Shown: one piece after another, positions 63,945-64,000 of the stretch
Layout: each line of letters starts with the position of its first letter
Position numbering within the stretch: the first letter of the stretch is position 1
NCBI RefSeq assembly: GCF_013166655.1
Contig: NZ_JABKCA010000002.1
Coordinates: forward strand, 62,001-126,000
Source of the DNA: Lentimicrobium sp. L6
GTDB taxonomy: Bacteria > Bacteroidota > Bacteroidia > Bacteroidales > UBA12170
DNA length: 64,000 nucleotides
Reading direction: 5' to 3'
Notes under the pieces: generated by a model
What the model was told of the DNA's origin: nothing
Seen by the model: only the letters and a program-made list of their open reading frames with translations
Databases searched by the model: none
Position numbers and translations under genes: made by a program

Positions 63945-64000
63945 ATGAGAAAATTTATTCTACTAAGTATCATTCTATGTTTTGCTTTTCAAGTAAAAGC
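63945..64000 (+). CDS. Start of an exported-protein gene (partial)
   Basis: The frame begins MRKFILLSIILCFAFQVKA, a signal peptide, and runs off the window. It starts ten bases after the DUF3137-like gene, so the two may form an operon. Confidence 0.55.
   Translation, partial: MRKFILLSIILCFAFQVK

Noticed and set aside
1-64000. CRISPR array, tRNA, rRNA, prophage or intact insertion sequence
   Set aside because: No regularly spaced repeats, cloverleaf-type sequences, rRNA segments, phage structural genes or transposase genes were seen on either strand.

Overview
The window is AT-rich chromosomal DNA of a member of the Bacteroidota, most likely a free-living, facultative or anaerobic Bacteroidia-type organism. 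Supporting signs are two large secreted proteins with type IX secretion (T9SS) C-terminal sorting domains, TonB-dependent receptors paired with DUF4249 lipoproteins, promoters of the Bacteroidota -7 form TAnnTTTG, and almost no Shine-Dalgarno sequences. HydF implies an [FeFe]-hydrogenase and some anaerobic metabolism. The species cannot be fixed from this sequence.

Layout. 0.3-1.8 kb: a YkoF-like thiamine-binding domain protein, a PnuC-family transporter and a NadR-type kinase, overlapping or nearly so. 2.2-3.4 kb: a sigma-54 activator with receiver and AAA+ domains but no DNA-binding domain. 3.6-4.9 kb: glutamate dehydrogenase with a clear terminator. 5.5-10.6 kb: a minus-strand run of secreted or outer-membrane proteins built from the same two modules, a short beta-rich repeat and a small barrel. 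10.6-12.7 kb: topoisomerase III. 13-19.5 kb: a surface polysaccharide cluster (flippase, hexapeptide acyltransferase, three glycosyltransferases, O-antigen ligase/polymerase). 19.6-21.2 kb: an HTH/DUF4870 membrane regulator with three phased operator-like repeats, and YccF. 21.4-24.8 kb: a PNGase F-like secreted enzyme with a LamG-like insertion. 24.9-27.7 kb: an aspartase-family lyase and HydF. 27.8-28.3 kb: a YefM-YoeB toxin-antitoxin pair whose promoter lies inside an inverted repeat. 28.4-32.9 kb: an SDR oxidoreductase, haem-binding protein, cardiolipin synthase and membrane metallophosphoesterase.

32.9-33.7 kb: two unannotated small membrane-peptide genes (33 and 44 codons). Each has a strong Shine-Dalgarno sequence, which is unusual in this phylum, and each has the same upstream element the same distance from its promoter. 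This duplicated unit is the best candidate for something undescribed. 33.8-38 kb: TadA, a GT39-like membrane protein, galactokinase and a MORN protein. 38.2-40.7 kb: a PAS histidine kinase. 40.9-44.1 kb: a complete molybdate uptake operon (ModE-like regulator, ModA, Mop, ModB, ModC) with a likely operator. 44.3-47.5 kb: a TonB-dependent receptor and DUF4249 pair. 47.7-54.4 kb: a YgiQ radical SAM protein, an alpha/beta hydrolase and a giant BNR/discoidin T9SS protein. 54.5-61.8 kb: a second, five-gene receptor operon with two DUF4249 paralogues and an MG2/plug-like protein. 62.4-64 kb: a lipoprotein, a DUF3137-like protein and the start of a secreted-protein gene cut by the window edge.

No rRNA, tRNA, CRISPR array, intact insertion sequence or prophage was seen. 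Non-coding repeats are present: a 214-bp palindromic element in two copies, REP-like hairpins, and a small AT-rich dispersed repeat.
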